The position numbers were made by a program, and so were the translations under genes. From contig JAGTUZ010000295.1 of assembly GCA_018224415.1 (NCBI GenBank), forward strand, positions 1 through 9,486: a stretch of DNA of 9,486 nt. The letters are read 5' to 3'. This DNA is from Bacteroidota bacterium. Lineage in GTDB: Bacteria > Bacteroidota > Ignavibacteria > SZUA-365. How positions within the stretch are numbered: the stretch's first letter is position 1; each line of letters opens with the position of its first letter. The notes under the pieces were generated by a model. That model saw only the letters and a list, made by a program, of their open reading frames with translations. It did not search any database and had not been told where the DNA came from. Below are positions 1 through 5,897 of this stretch, piece by piece.

Positions 1-572
1 AGTTCGGCATGCAACGCCCGGTGCTGCTTCCCTTCGCGCGCGTTCACCACGAGTTCGTGGATCTCTTCGAGCCCTTTCTTCCTGACGGCGACCGTACCGA
101 TGACGGGGATTCCGAGTTCCTCCTCCAGTTTTTCGAGATCGATGGCCACGCGCTGCCGCTTCGCCTCGTCGAGCATGTTGACAATCAGCCCCACGCGCTT
201 GCCCATGTCGATGAGCTGCTGCGTGAGGAAAAGGTCGCGCTCGAGATGCACGGCGTCGACGATGTTGAGCACGATATCCCCATTGAGGATGATGTCGCGC
301 GCCACACGCTCTTCGTCGTTGAACGATGACACCCCGTAAATGCCGGGTGTGTCGAACAGCTCGTAATGCAGGTAGGACGCCTTGGAGACCTCGACGGTGG
401 TGCCGGGGAAATTCGACACGTCGACGTAGAGTCCGCTCAGGTAGTTGAAGACGACGGACTTCCCGACGTTGGGATTGCCGACGAGCACCACGCGCGGTTT
501 CATCGGATCGGCGGGAAGCGTTTCGGTACGTGGATGTTTGTGGGGGCGATGCTGGATGGTGGTCTGCGTCAT
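1..572 (-). CDS. feoB: FeoB ferrous iron transporter, N-terminal G domain (partial)
   Basis: Only the first 190 codons are in the window; the gene continues past the left edge, so the membrane permease part is not seen. FeoB imports Fe2+ across the cytoplasmic membrane and carries an N-terminal G-protein domain. Visible motifs: G1 GNPNVGKS (residues 32-39), the G2 region PGTTVE (56-61), G3 DTPGIYG (74-80) and G4 NMLDEA (132-137). G3 is usually DLPG in FeoB, so the Thr is a small deviation. I chose the ATG at 572 because AAGGAA lies about five bases upstream; the ATG at 503 (MKPRVVLVG) is an alternative that would remove a 23-residue basic, His-rich leader. The gene begins 13 bases after feoA and belongs to the fur-feoA-feoB operon. 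The G domain with adjacent FeoA and Fur makes the assignment firm. Confidence 0.93.
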   Translation of the reverse strand, partial: MTQTTIQHRPHKHPRTETLPADPMKPRVVLVGNPNVGKSVVFNYLSGLYVDVSNFPGTTVEVSKASYLHYELFDTPGIYGVSSFNDEERVARDIILNGDIVLNIVDAVHLERDLFLTQQLIDMGKRVGLIVNMLDEAKRQRVAIDLEKLEEELGIPVIGTVAVRKKGLEEIHELVVNAREGKQHRALHAE

Positions 573-585
573 GCGGTTCCTTGAA

Positions 586-804
586 TCAGAGCTGCTGGAT
601 CTCGATCGTGTCGGCAAGGTCGCCGCTGAGTGCGACCTCCTGTCGGCTGAATTCCAGCACCATCGTTCCTCCCGGCAGGCGTTCGAGGCAGGCCACGACC
701 GCACCTTCCACCATGCCGATGCGGATGAAATGCGAGCGGATATCGCCCACCGGCAGCCGCTCGATGCGGCCGCGCATGCCCTTGGGAAGTGCTCCAAGCA
801 TCAT
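586..804 (-). CDS. feoA: FeoA family protein
   Basis: This 72-residue protein has the size and pattern of FeoA, a small SH3-like cytoplasmic protein thought to bind FeoB and support Fe2+ uptake. Visible family features are the early LPKGMRGRIERLPVGD segment, the helix ending in IRIGMVEGA (the family's LxxLGhxxG-type turn, about residues 27-35), and a C-terminal beta stretch ending in ADTIEIQQL. The start ATG at 804 overlaps the fur stop codon (ATGA), so translation is probably coupled to fur. A second ATG follows immediately, so the protein may begin at either Met. The feoB start is 13 bases beyond its stop. Function comes from family knowledge and position; a free-standing FeoA next to FeoB is the common arrangement. 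Confidence 0.9.
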   Translation of the reverse strand: MMLGALPKGMRGRIERLPVGDIRSHFIRIGMVEGAVVACLERLPGGTMVLEFSRQEVALSGDLADTIEIQQL

Positions 805-1253
805 TTCGGGTCTTCTTTCTCCGAGCGGCAGGCCCGGCAGATTCCGTAAATATGCAGCACGGCATGCTCGAAACTGTACTTGTGCGAGGCGGCGGCGTCC
901 CGGGCGAATCGCTCGACGCGCTTGTCGACGAACTCCTCGATCCTGCCGCAGGAGCGACAGATGATGTGGTGGTGATGCTCCGTGCCGAAGACAATCTCAT
1001 AGCGCGCCAGGCGCTCTCCGAAACGGTAGCGCGCAACAATGCCGCATTCGGTCAGCTTGTCGAGCGTGTTGTACACCGTGGCGCGGGACACCTTGCTGCC
1101 CGCGTTTTTCATGCGGAGAAACAGCTCATCGGCGTCGAAATGTCCGTCGCAGTGGATCACCGCTTCGAGAATCTCGAAACGTTCCGGTGTGATGCGGAGA
1201 TTGTTCCGCTTGAGGTACTGGGTGAAAAATTCGGTGGGATCGGGTGTTTTCAT
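801..1253 (-). CDS. fur: Fur family ferric uptake regulator
   Basis: A 150-residue metal-dependent DNA-binding repressor of the Fur family. The N-terminal winged helix (about residues 1-85) includes RITPERFEILE (20-30) and the recognition helix SRATVYNTLDKL (56-67). The C-terminal dimerisation domain has the HHHH cluster (93-96), a CRSC pair (99-102) and a CRAC pair (139-142), giving the four structural-zinc cysteines. Candidate regulatory-metal ligands are H38, E86, H93, H95 and E107. E107 aligns with PerR Asp104, the residue linked to peroxide sensing; Glu is usual in Fur, so I favour iron-sensing Fur over PerR. The gene overlaps feoA by four bases and leads the operon. No Shine-Dalgarno precedes the ATG; an inverted repeat occupies that place, so the mRNA may be leaderless or very short-leadered, and autoregulation is likely. 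Confidence 0.92.
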   Translation of the reverse strand: MKTPDPTEFFTQYLKRNNLRITPERFEILEAVIHCDGHFDADELFLRMKNAGSKVSRATVYNTLDKLTECGIVARYRFGERLARYEIVFGTEHHHHIICRSCGRIEEFVDKRVERFARDAAASHKYSFEHAVLHIYGICRACRSEKEDPK

Positions 1254-1254
1254 G

Positions 1255-1281
1255 TTCTATTTAGATAAAATCTAAATAGAA
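1255..1281. promoter_or_regulatory. Probable Fur operator of the fur-feoAB operon
   Basis: This is a perfect inverted repeat with arms TTCTATTTAGAT (1255-1266) and ATCTAAATAGAA (1270-1281) around an AAA spacer. It is strikingly AT-rich against the surrounding GC-rich DNA and lies one base upstream of the fur ATG. On the minus strand its centre also contains TAGATTTT (1274-1267), a 7-of-8 match to the Bacteroidota -7 promoter element TAnnTTTG. An operator on top of the promoter suits repression. It does not match the E. coli Fur box closely, so binding by this Fur is inferred from symmetry and position. Confidence 0.75.
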
Positions 1282-1360
1282 AATAATGGATTTCCCTCTG
1301 CAACGCAAGGGGAAAAACTATAATTGCGTACGAAACCGAAGTGGTGGCGTGAGGGACAGC

Positions 1361-1816
1361 TTACTCCGTGCGCGTCCAGGTCTGCGTGCGGCCGATGAGG
1401 GAGATGCCGATATAGCCCCGCACGTCCAGCGAGCGGCCATCCTCGCTGAGCGTCATCTTGCAACTGTAGGTCTTGCCGTTTTTGGGATCGTAGATATCCC
1501 CGTCCTCCCAGACGAGATCCTCGTCATACTCGAAATCCAGCAGCATGACCATGCCGAGGATCGGACGGCTGCGCTGCTTTTCTTCGGGGTTCTCCTTGTC
1601 GACCTTGGGATTCCCTTGTTCGTCATTGGGTTCCTTCAGCCAGACGATCTTGCCAAAATACCTATCACCCTTCTTGTAGATTTGCACCTTGGCGTTTTTG
1701 TCCTGCACCAGCCAGTTGCCGATGACCAGGTCCGCCTCGGCGGTCTGTGCGACGGCCGTGGATGCGAAGATGAATATCCAGGCGAGGAGGATGGAGGGAA
1801 CGGAATAACGCAGCAT
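1361..1816 (-). CDS. DUF2147 domain exported protein
   Basis: A 151-residue protein with an N-terminal signal peptide: hydrophobic core at about residues 8-23 and a likely cleavage site near AVA/Q (23/24). The mature part matches the DUF2147 pattern: GNW (33-35), GKIVWLKEPND (55-65), a basic RSRPILGM segment (82-89), GDIYDPKNGKTYSCK (106-120) and the C-terminal GYIGISLIGRTQTW (134-147). Proteins of this family are periplasmic or surface beta-rich domains of unknown biochemical role; no function can be assigned. GAGG seven bases upstream of the ATG at 1816 is a plausible ribosome site. It is transcribed in the same direction as fur, but 107 bp and the fur operator lie between, so it is probably a separate unit. 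It is divergent from dus. Confidence 0.85.
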   Translation of the reverse strand: MLRYSVPSILLAWIFIFASTAVAQTAEADLVIGNWLVQDKNAKVQIYKKGDRYFGKIVWLKEPNDEQGNPKVDKENPEEKQRSRPILGMVMLLDFEYDEDLVWEDGDIYDPKNGKTYSCKMTLSEDGRSLDVRGYIGISLIGRTQTWTRTE

Positions 1817-1962
1817 GGGAAACCTCGGGGGCTGTGGAAACAGCGGTGGGTGATCCTCCTATATAACAATGCCCCGGGAGAAAATCCACCGTGCACCCGT
1901 CATTTCTGACCATCGGCTCCGATTCTCTTGCCCCGCATCCCCCGGGCGACGTATGTTGCAGA
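1817..1962. other. Divergent intergenic region between the DUF2147 gene and dus
   Basis: This 146-bp region must hold promoters for both directions. On the plus strand a TATGTTGC element lies just before dus. On the minus strand there is an AT-rich GTTATATAGGAGG stretch about 50 bases before the DUF2147 gene, which could be its promoter, but no clear consensus is seen. Confidence 0.5.
1952..1959 (+). promoter_or_regulatory. Possible -7 promoter element of dus
   Basis: TATGTTGC matches the fixed TA and TT of the Bacteroidota -7 box TAnnTTTG and has CTTG 21 bases upstream as a possible -33 element. If used, transcription would begin at or beside the dus ATG (1963), giving a leaderless or nearly leaderless mRNA. 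That fits the absence of a Shine-Dalgarno sequence. Matches this short occur by chance. Confidence 0.35.
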
Positions 1963-3036
1963 ATGGCCGAGCCGACACATATCCTGAATAAAATCAATGG
2001 GAAAGCCCTGCTCGCGCCCATGCTGGCGACCACCGACATCCCGTTCCGCTCGGTCTGCCGGGAGTCCGGCGCCGCCCTGACCTTTACCGAGATGGTCAGC
2101 GCGGCGGGCATCCTGCGCTCGGCATCGAACAGCTATCGGAACGCGGTGTTCTCGCAGGACGAGCATCCTGTCGGCATCCAACTCGTCGCGGCCGATCCCG
2201 AGACGGCGGCGGCGGCGGTGCGCGAACTGCTGCCGTTGCGGCCGGATATTTTCGACCTCAACTCGGGCTGTCCGAACGACCGCATCTGCGAGGCCGGTGC
2301 CGGTGCGCAGCTGCTGGGCGACATACCGCGCCTCGGTGCCTTGCTCCGCGCCGCGGTGACGGCCTCCACGGTCCCCGTATCCGTCAAGCTGCGACTGCCC
2401 GACAACGGCGGGGCGTCCGCCCTGCGCGACCTCCTGCGCACAGTCGAGGATGCCGGTGCCATCATGGTCACCCTGCACGCCCGCACGCGCCACGCGCCGT
2501 ATGACGAGAAGGCGCGCTGGGAGACGATCGGCGAGGCGGTGCAGGCGGTTTCCGTCCCCGTCGTGGGCAACGGTGACGTATTTTCCGCCGCCGACGCACA
2601 GCGGTTGATGCGCGACACCGGCTGCGCGGCGGTGATGGTCGCGCGGGGCGCGCTGGGAACGCCGTGGATCTTCCGCGACATCGACGAGGGAAGGGACTGC
2701 GACATTGACGAGCACGCGCCGGGTTCGGAAGAAATGTGCCGCCTCGTCACAAGGCACCTCGAAGCGCTTCAAGGGGAATTCGGCGCCGTGGTGGCCCTGC
2801 CGCGTTTGCGCAAGCACGCGATGTGGTATGCCCGTCGTTTTCCGAACGTCTCCGCCCTGCGCGCGCAGCTCTTCGCCGTCGACGACGCGGGGCATGTCCT
2901 CGAGGTAACCCGCCGATTTTTCGAATCCGCTCCCATGCCGCTCGATCCCTCCCACCCCGAACGCCAGGAAATCGAACGCCGCTTCCGTCATCGCGTGCTC
3001 TACTGGACCACCTCGGCGGCCGTGCCGGAGGGATAG
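1963..3036 (+). CDS. dus: tRNA-dihydrouridine synthase
   Basis: A flavin-dependent enzyme that reduces uridine to dihydrouridine in tRNA, using NADPH. From the ATG at 1963 it has 357 residues. The TIM-barrel hallmarks are LLAPMLATTDIPFR (about 16-29), the catalytic-cysteine loop NSGCPN with Cys103, GAGAQLL (112-118), KLR with Lys142, HARTRHAPYDEKARW with His172, the FMN-phosphate loop GNGDV (202-206) and ARGALGTPWIF (227-237). The helical C-terminal domain includes LPRLRKHAMWYARRFP. DusB/NifR3-like is the best guess, but the subgroup is uncertain. A GTG at 1891 would add 24 residues unlike any Dus N-terminus, so I reject it. No clear ribosome site precedes the ATG. The gene stands alone, followed by a repeat-rich intergenic stretch. 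Confidence 0.93.
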   Translation: MAEPTHILNKINGKALLAPMLATTDIPFRSVCRESGAALTFTEMVSAAGILRSASNSYRNAVFSQDEHPVGIQLVAADPETAAAAVRELLPLRPDIFDLNSGCPNDRICEAGAGAQLLGDIPRLGALLRAAVTASTVPVSVKLRLPDNGGASALRDLLRTVEDAGAIMVTLHARTRHAPYDEKARWETIGEAVQAVSVPVVGNGDVFSAADAQRLMRDTGCAAVMVARGALGTPWIFRDIDEGRDCDIDEHAPGSEEMCRLVTRHLEALQGEFGAVVALPRLRKHAMWYARRFPNVSALRAQLFAVDDAGHVLEVTRRFFESAPMPLDPSHPERQEIERRFRHRVLYWTTSAAVPEG

Positions 3037-3053
3037 GGAAACTCCCGCCTTTC

Positions 3054-3099
3054 GCCCCGGGCTGACGCCCGGGGCTGTCCTGTGTCGGCCCTACGGGCC
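3054..3099. repeat. REP-like double hairpin downstream of dus
   Basis: The first hairpin has perfect arms GCCCCGGGC (3054-3062) and GCCCGGGGC (3067-3075) around a TGAC loop. The second has arms GGCCC (3087-3091) and GGGCC (3095-3099) around TAC. No U-tract follows, so a classical intrinsic terminator is less likely than a REP-type element. The overall pattern resembles dispersed intergenic repeats I recall from several high-GC environmental phyla, which I cannot verify here. It could still stabilise or end the dus mRNA. Confidence 0.6.
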
Positions 3100-3107
3100 T
3101 CTCGCGT

Positions 3108-3135
3108 CCTGCCTCCTGCCTCCTGCCTACTGCCT
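3108..3135. repeat. Heptamer tandem repeat, CCTGCCT x3 plus ACTGCCT
   Basis: Four consecutive 7-bp units: three identical CCTGCCT and one ACTGCCT, followed by TTT. A degenerate echo, GCCTTCTGCCTTC, lies about 60 bases further on. The form is that of short tandemly repeated repetitive (STRR) heptamers described in cyanobacteria. Confidence 0.75.
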
Positions 3136-3164
3136 TTTACACAAGCACCTCGGCGTCCGGCAAT

Positions 3165-3182
3165 GGCGCGCTGGTGCGCGCC
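3165..3182. repeat. Small perfect hairpin, 7-bp stem
   Basis: Arms GGCGCGC (3165-3171) and GCGCGCC (3176-3182) flank a TGGT loop. No run of T follows. It sits between the heptamer array and the promoter region of the ABC cluster; its role is unknown. Confidence 0.5.
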
Positions 3183-3232
3183 GCCCCCAGATGCCTTCTG
3201 CCTTCCCCCGCAACTGACTCGGCATTTTTCCG

Positions 3233-3240
3233 TACATTGA
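3233..3240 (+). promoter_or_regulatory. Possible -7 promoter element of the ABC-der cluster
   Basis: TACATTGA, preceded by CG as in the dus and ftsH candidates, partly matches TAnnTTTG and would give a leader of about 27 bases before the ATG at 3271. No convincing -33 partner is seen. Confidence 0.3.
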
Positions 3241-3270
3241 AGACTACACTGTTTTTCACGTGGGAATCCC

Positions 3271-4446
3271 ATGCTCCAGGTACAACATCTCCGCAAGGAC
3301 TTCACCGGCACCCGCGCGGTGGACGATGTGTCCTTTCGCGTTTCGCCGGGACAAATATTCGGACTTATTGGTCCGAATGGCGCAGGCAAGTCGACCACCA
3401 TCCGCATGATCATGGACATCATCCAGCCCGACGCGGGCACCGTCACCATCGACGGCCATCCGATGGACGAGCGCATGAAGGACCTGATCGGCTACCTCCC
3501 GGAGGAGCGCGGGCTGTACAGGAAAAACAAGCTCGGCAACGTCATCGCGTATTTCGGGTCGCTGAAGGGAATGCGTCCCGACGAGGCACGCGAACGCGCG
3601 CGGCCGCTGCTCGAACTCTTCTCCCTTTCGGCCTACGAGAAACGCAACGTCGAGGAACTTTCCAAGGGCAACCAGCAGAAGGCGCAGTTCATCATCTCCG
3701 TGCTGCACGAACCGAAGCTGCTCGTGCTCGACGAACTGTTCAGCGGACTCGATCCGGTCAACCAGGTCCTGATGAAGGAAGCGCTGCTCCGGCTCAAGGC
3801 CGAAAACCGCGCCATTATCTTCTCGACCCATCAGATGGAACAGGCGGAAAAGCTCTGCGACGAGCTGCTGATGATCGACCGCGGACGCACCGTGCTCGAC
3901 GGCTCTCCGGCTTCCATCAAGCAGCGCTACGGCAAGAACGCCCTGCATGTGGAGTTCACCGGTGACGGTGGCTTCCTTCGCAATCTCGATGGCGTGCGCT
4001 CGGCCGACATCGCACAGAACTTTGCGGAAATCGAGCTGCAGCCGGACGTCCGCACCAACACCATTATCGAAGCCATGCTCCCCCGCCTCGAACTGCACAA
4101 CGTCGCGCGCATCGAGCCTTCCCTGCAATCCATCTTCATCGATATCGCAGGGAGAGACATCATCGCGGAGAACGAGGGCCAGGCCTCTCCGAACGCCGCC
4201 GCTCCCGTCCGCCGTCCGGCAGCGATGGCCGACCCCCAGGCCCGCAGGCTGTTTTTCCGGACGATGATCGGTGTCGTCGCGGCAGTCATCCTGGCGGCGG
4301 TGACGTTCACAAACGGCTTCGACGCCCTACCTGCGGTGTTCGTGCTCGTTGCGCTTGCCGGAGCCGGACAATCCTTTCTGAAATTCTCCCGACGGAAACG
4401 TGAACTGGCAGGGCTGGAAACGCCCGCCGGGGAGGAATCGAAATGA
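3271..4446 (+). CDS. ABC transporter ATPase with DUF4162-type region and C-terminal membrane extension
   Basis: The ATP-binding subunit of an ABC-2 (NatA-like) exporter, 391 residues. Walker A is GPNGAGKST (34-42); the Q-loop region reads YLPEERGLY (75-83), typical of DUF4162-type ATPases; the signature is LSKGN (130-134); Walker B is LLVLDE (150-155); the switch His is in STH (His187). Walker B is followed by Leu where DEP is usual. Residues about 215-300 fit the DUF4162 C-terminal domain. Unusually, a linker (300-325) then leads to two hydrophobic segments (331-346 and 353-369) and a basic tail, so this ATPase may anchor itself in the membrane. Family members normally end near residue 300-310. 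It overlaps the permease by four bases (ATGA). Substrate unknown; Na+ export as in NatAB is only one possibility. Confidence 0.9.
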   Translation: MLQVQHLRKDFTGTRAVDDVSFRVSPGQIFGLIGPNGAGKSTTIRMIMDIIQPDAGTVTIDGHPMDERMKDLIGYLPEERGLYRKNKLGNVIAYFGSLKGMRPDEARERARPLLELFSLSAYEKRNVEELSKGNQQKAQFIISVLHEPKLLVLDELFSGLDPVNQVLMKEALLRLKAENRAIIFSTHQMEQAEKLCDELLMIDRGRTVLDGSPASIKQRYGKNALHVEFTGDGGFLRNLDGVRSADIAQNFAEIELQPDVRTNTIIEAMLPRLELHNVARIEPSLQSIFIDIAGRDIIAENEGQASPNAAAPVRRPAAMADPQARRLFFRTMIGVVAAVILAAVTFTNGFDALPAVFVLVALAGAGQSFLKFSRRKRELAGLETPAGEESK

Positions 4447-5696
4447 ACCTGACCACAAAGACCTTCCGCGTCGCCCGCTGGGAATTCATCGAGCGGGTAA
4501 AGACCAAAAGCTTCATCATCGGACTTCTCCTCACTCCGGCCATCATGGGACTGTTCGCCCTGGGTCCTGCCCTGCTGCAGGACACCCTGACCGACGTCGA
4601 CGTGCGGGTGGTGGCCGTGCACGACGGGACCGGCGTGGTCATCGATTCGCTGGAAGCCGCGATGCGGCGCGGACCGATGCTCGCCGACGGGTCGCCGAAA
4701 TTCCGGATCGAACGCGTCGAGACGGCCGATCGCCCGCTCGAATACATCAAGGCCGATCTCGACAGTGCCCTGCTGCGGGGACGCATCAGCGCCGCCGTCA
4801 TCATTCCCCCGGGGACGCTCGATTCACACGCGGTGGAGTACCGCTCGCTCAATGTCTCCGACATCGAATCGATTTCGCGGCTCGAGCGGCGCATCTCCGA
4901 AATCATCAGCGAACACAAGATCGCCCATGCCGGTTTCGACCCCGTGCAGGTCGACCTTCTGACGCGTGCGACGGACATGCGCACCGTGCGAGTGTCCGAA
5001 GAAGGAGAAAAGGAGTCCGGATTCCTTGAATCCTTCGGTCTTTCCTACGTGTTCCTCATCATGCTCATGATCATGATCCTGACGTCGGGACAAATGCTCG
5101 TGCGCAGCCTGGTGGAGGAAAAGAGCAACCGTATCGTCGAGGTGCTGGTGTCGTCCTGCTCTCCGACCGACCTGATGCTCGGCAAGATCCTCGGCATCAG
5201 TATGCTCGGGCTCGTACAGCTCGCGCTGTGGGGACTGATCGGCGTGGTGCTGGTGCTGGCCCTGGACATCGGCAACCTGCCGCTCGACAATATCTGGCTA
5301 ATGCTGCTGTATTTCGTGCTCGGCTTCCTGCTCTACGCGGCGATTTTCGTGGCCTTCGGTTCACTGGCATCCACCGAACAGGAGGCGCAGCAGATAACCG
5401 GGTACCTGACCATGCTGCTCATGCTGCCGATCATCATCGCCTTCATGGCGACACAGAGCCCGAACAACCCGGTGCTGGTCATACTCTCGATGATCCCGCT
5501 GCTCACGCCGCAGATGATGTTCATGCGCCTGCCGATCACCACGCCGCCGCTGTGGGAAATTGCATTGAGCCTCCTTATCCTCGTATGTTCCATCATCGCC
5601 GTCGCCTGGATCGCCGGCAAGATTTTCCGCACCGGCATTCTGCTTACCGGCAAACGTCCCGGACTCGACGAGATCGTCCGCTGGATCCGTTCGTGA
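4443..5696 (+). CDS. ABC-2 type permease (NatB/YhaP-like)
   Basis: The membrane subunit partnering the preceding ATPase, 417 residues. An N-terminal membrane segment (about 24-45) is followed by a large extracytoplasmic domain (about 46-198) and then a bundle of roughly six helices (199-219, 246-275, 284-307, 319-337, 344-360, 370-394). The conserved EEKSNRIVEVLVSS stretch (225-238), just after the second membrane segment, is characteristic of the ABC-2 membrane family that includes NatB. The start ATG overlaps the ATPase stop, with GGAGGA eight bases upstream inside the ATPase gene. Relatives export Na+, antibiotics or peptides, or are uncharacterised; nothing here identifies the substrate. 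The 57-residue membrane protein and der follow on the same strand. Confidence 0.9.
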   Translation: MNLTTKTFRVARWEFIERVKTKSFIIGLLLTPAIMGLFALGPALLQDTLTDVDVRVVAVHDGTGVVIDSLEAAMRRGPMLADGSPKFRIERVETADRPLEYIKADLDSALLRGRISAAVIIPPGTLDSHAVEYRSLNVSDIESISRLERRISEIISEHKIAHAGFDPVQVDLLTRATDMRTVRVSEEGEKESGFLESFGLSYVFLIMLMIMILTSGQMLVRSLVEEKSNRIVEVLVSSCSPTDLMLGKILGISMLGLVQLALWGLIGVVLVLALDIGNLPLDNIWLMLLYFVLGFLLYAAIFVAFGSLASTEQEAQQITGYLTMLLMLPIIIAFMATQSPNNPVLVILSMIPLLTPQMMFMRLPITTPPLWEIALSLLILVCSIIAVAWIAGKIFRTGILLTGKRPGLDEIVRWIRS

Positions 5697-5723
5697 AACC
5701 ACTGATTCGTTCGTGAGAATACC

Positions 5724-5897
5724 ATGAAGCATTTCCTTTTCATACTCGGCCTCATCGTCGCCGTCATCATCGCCGTGCGCGTGATGTACTGGGCGGTATC
5801 AAACGTTCTCGTCATCGCCGCCGTCGTGCTCGTCGTCTACTTTGGCGTGCGCATGCTGCTCGGACGCCGCGACAAGGCCCGGAATCCCCGACCATGA
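5724..5897 (+). CDS. Small two-helix membrane protein coupled to der
   Basis: A 57-residue open frame of the sequence MKHFLFILGLIVAVIIA..., with two hydrophobic helices (about 4-21 and 26-46) joined by a short VMYWA turn, and a basic tail (GRRDKARNPRP). It begins 27 bases after the permease stop, and its TGA overlaps the der ATG (ATGA), so der translation may depend on it. Codon choice (many ATC, GTC, GCC, CTC) is like that of its neighbours, and the hydrophobic-then-basic layout is protein-like. A GAGAA six bases before the ATG is a weak ribosome site. I do not recognise a family. It may be an accessory part of the ABC transporter or a short leader cistron for der. Confidence 0.65.
   Translation: MKHFLFILGLIVAVIIAVRVMYWAVSNVLVIAAVVLVVYFGVRMLLGRRDKARNPRP

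Larger units (their letters stand above)
3037..3270. other. Repeat-rich non-coding interval between dus and the ABC cluster
   Basis: This 234-bp interval has no credible gene. It holds, in order, a 9-bp-stem hairpin, a 5-bp-stem hairpin, four CCTGCCT-type heptamers, a 7-bp-stem hairpin, a degenerate GCCTTCTGCCTTC stretch (about 3193-3205) and a promoter-like TACATTGA. It looks like an accumulation site for short dispersed repeats. Confidence 0.7.

Noticed and set aside
801..1253. Assigning the regulator as PerR
   Set aside because: The position matching PerR Asp104 is Glu107, as in Fur, and the gene heads an iron-uptake operon. Zur is also less likely from this context.
1290..1318. TTTCCC...GGGAAA as a terminator of the DUF2147 gene
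   Set aside because: The stem is only about six bp with a 13-14-base loop, weak and without a suitable U-tract in the right direction.
1891..1962. GTG at 1891 as the dus start
   Set aside because: It adds 24 residues not resembling a Dus N-terminus and would place the start before the promoter-like element; the ATG at 1963 fits the family length.
1900..2991. Long open frame antisense to dus
   Set aside because: It mirrors dus codon bias, with no domain and no ribosome site. dus has all expected catalytic motifs.
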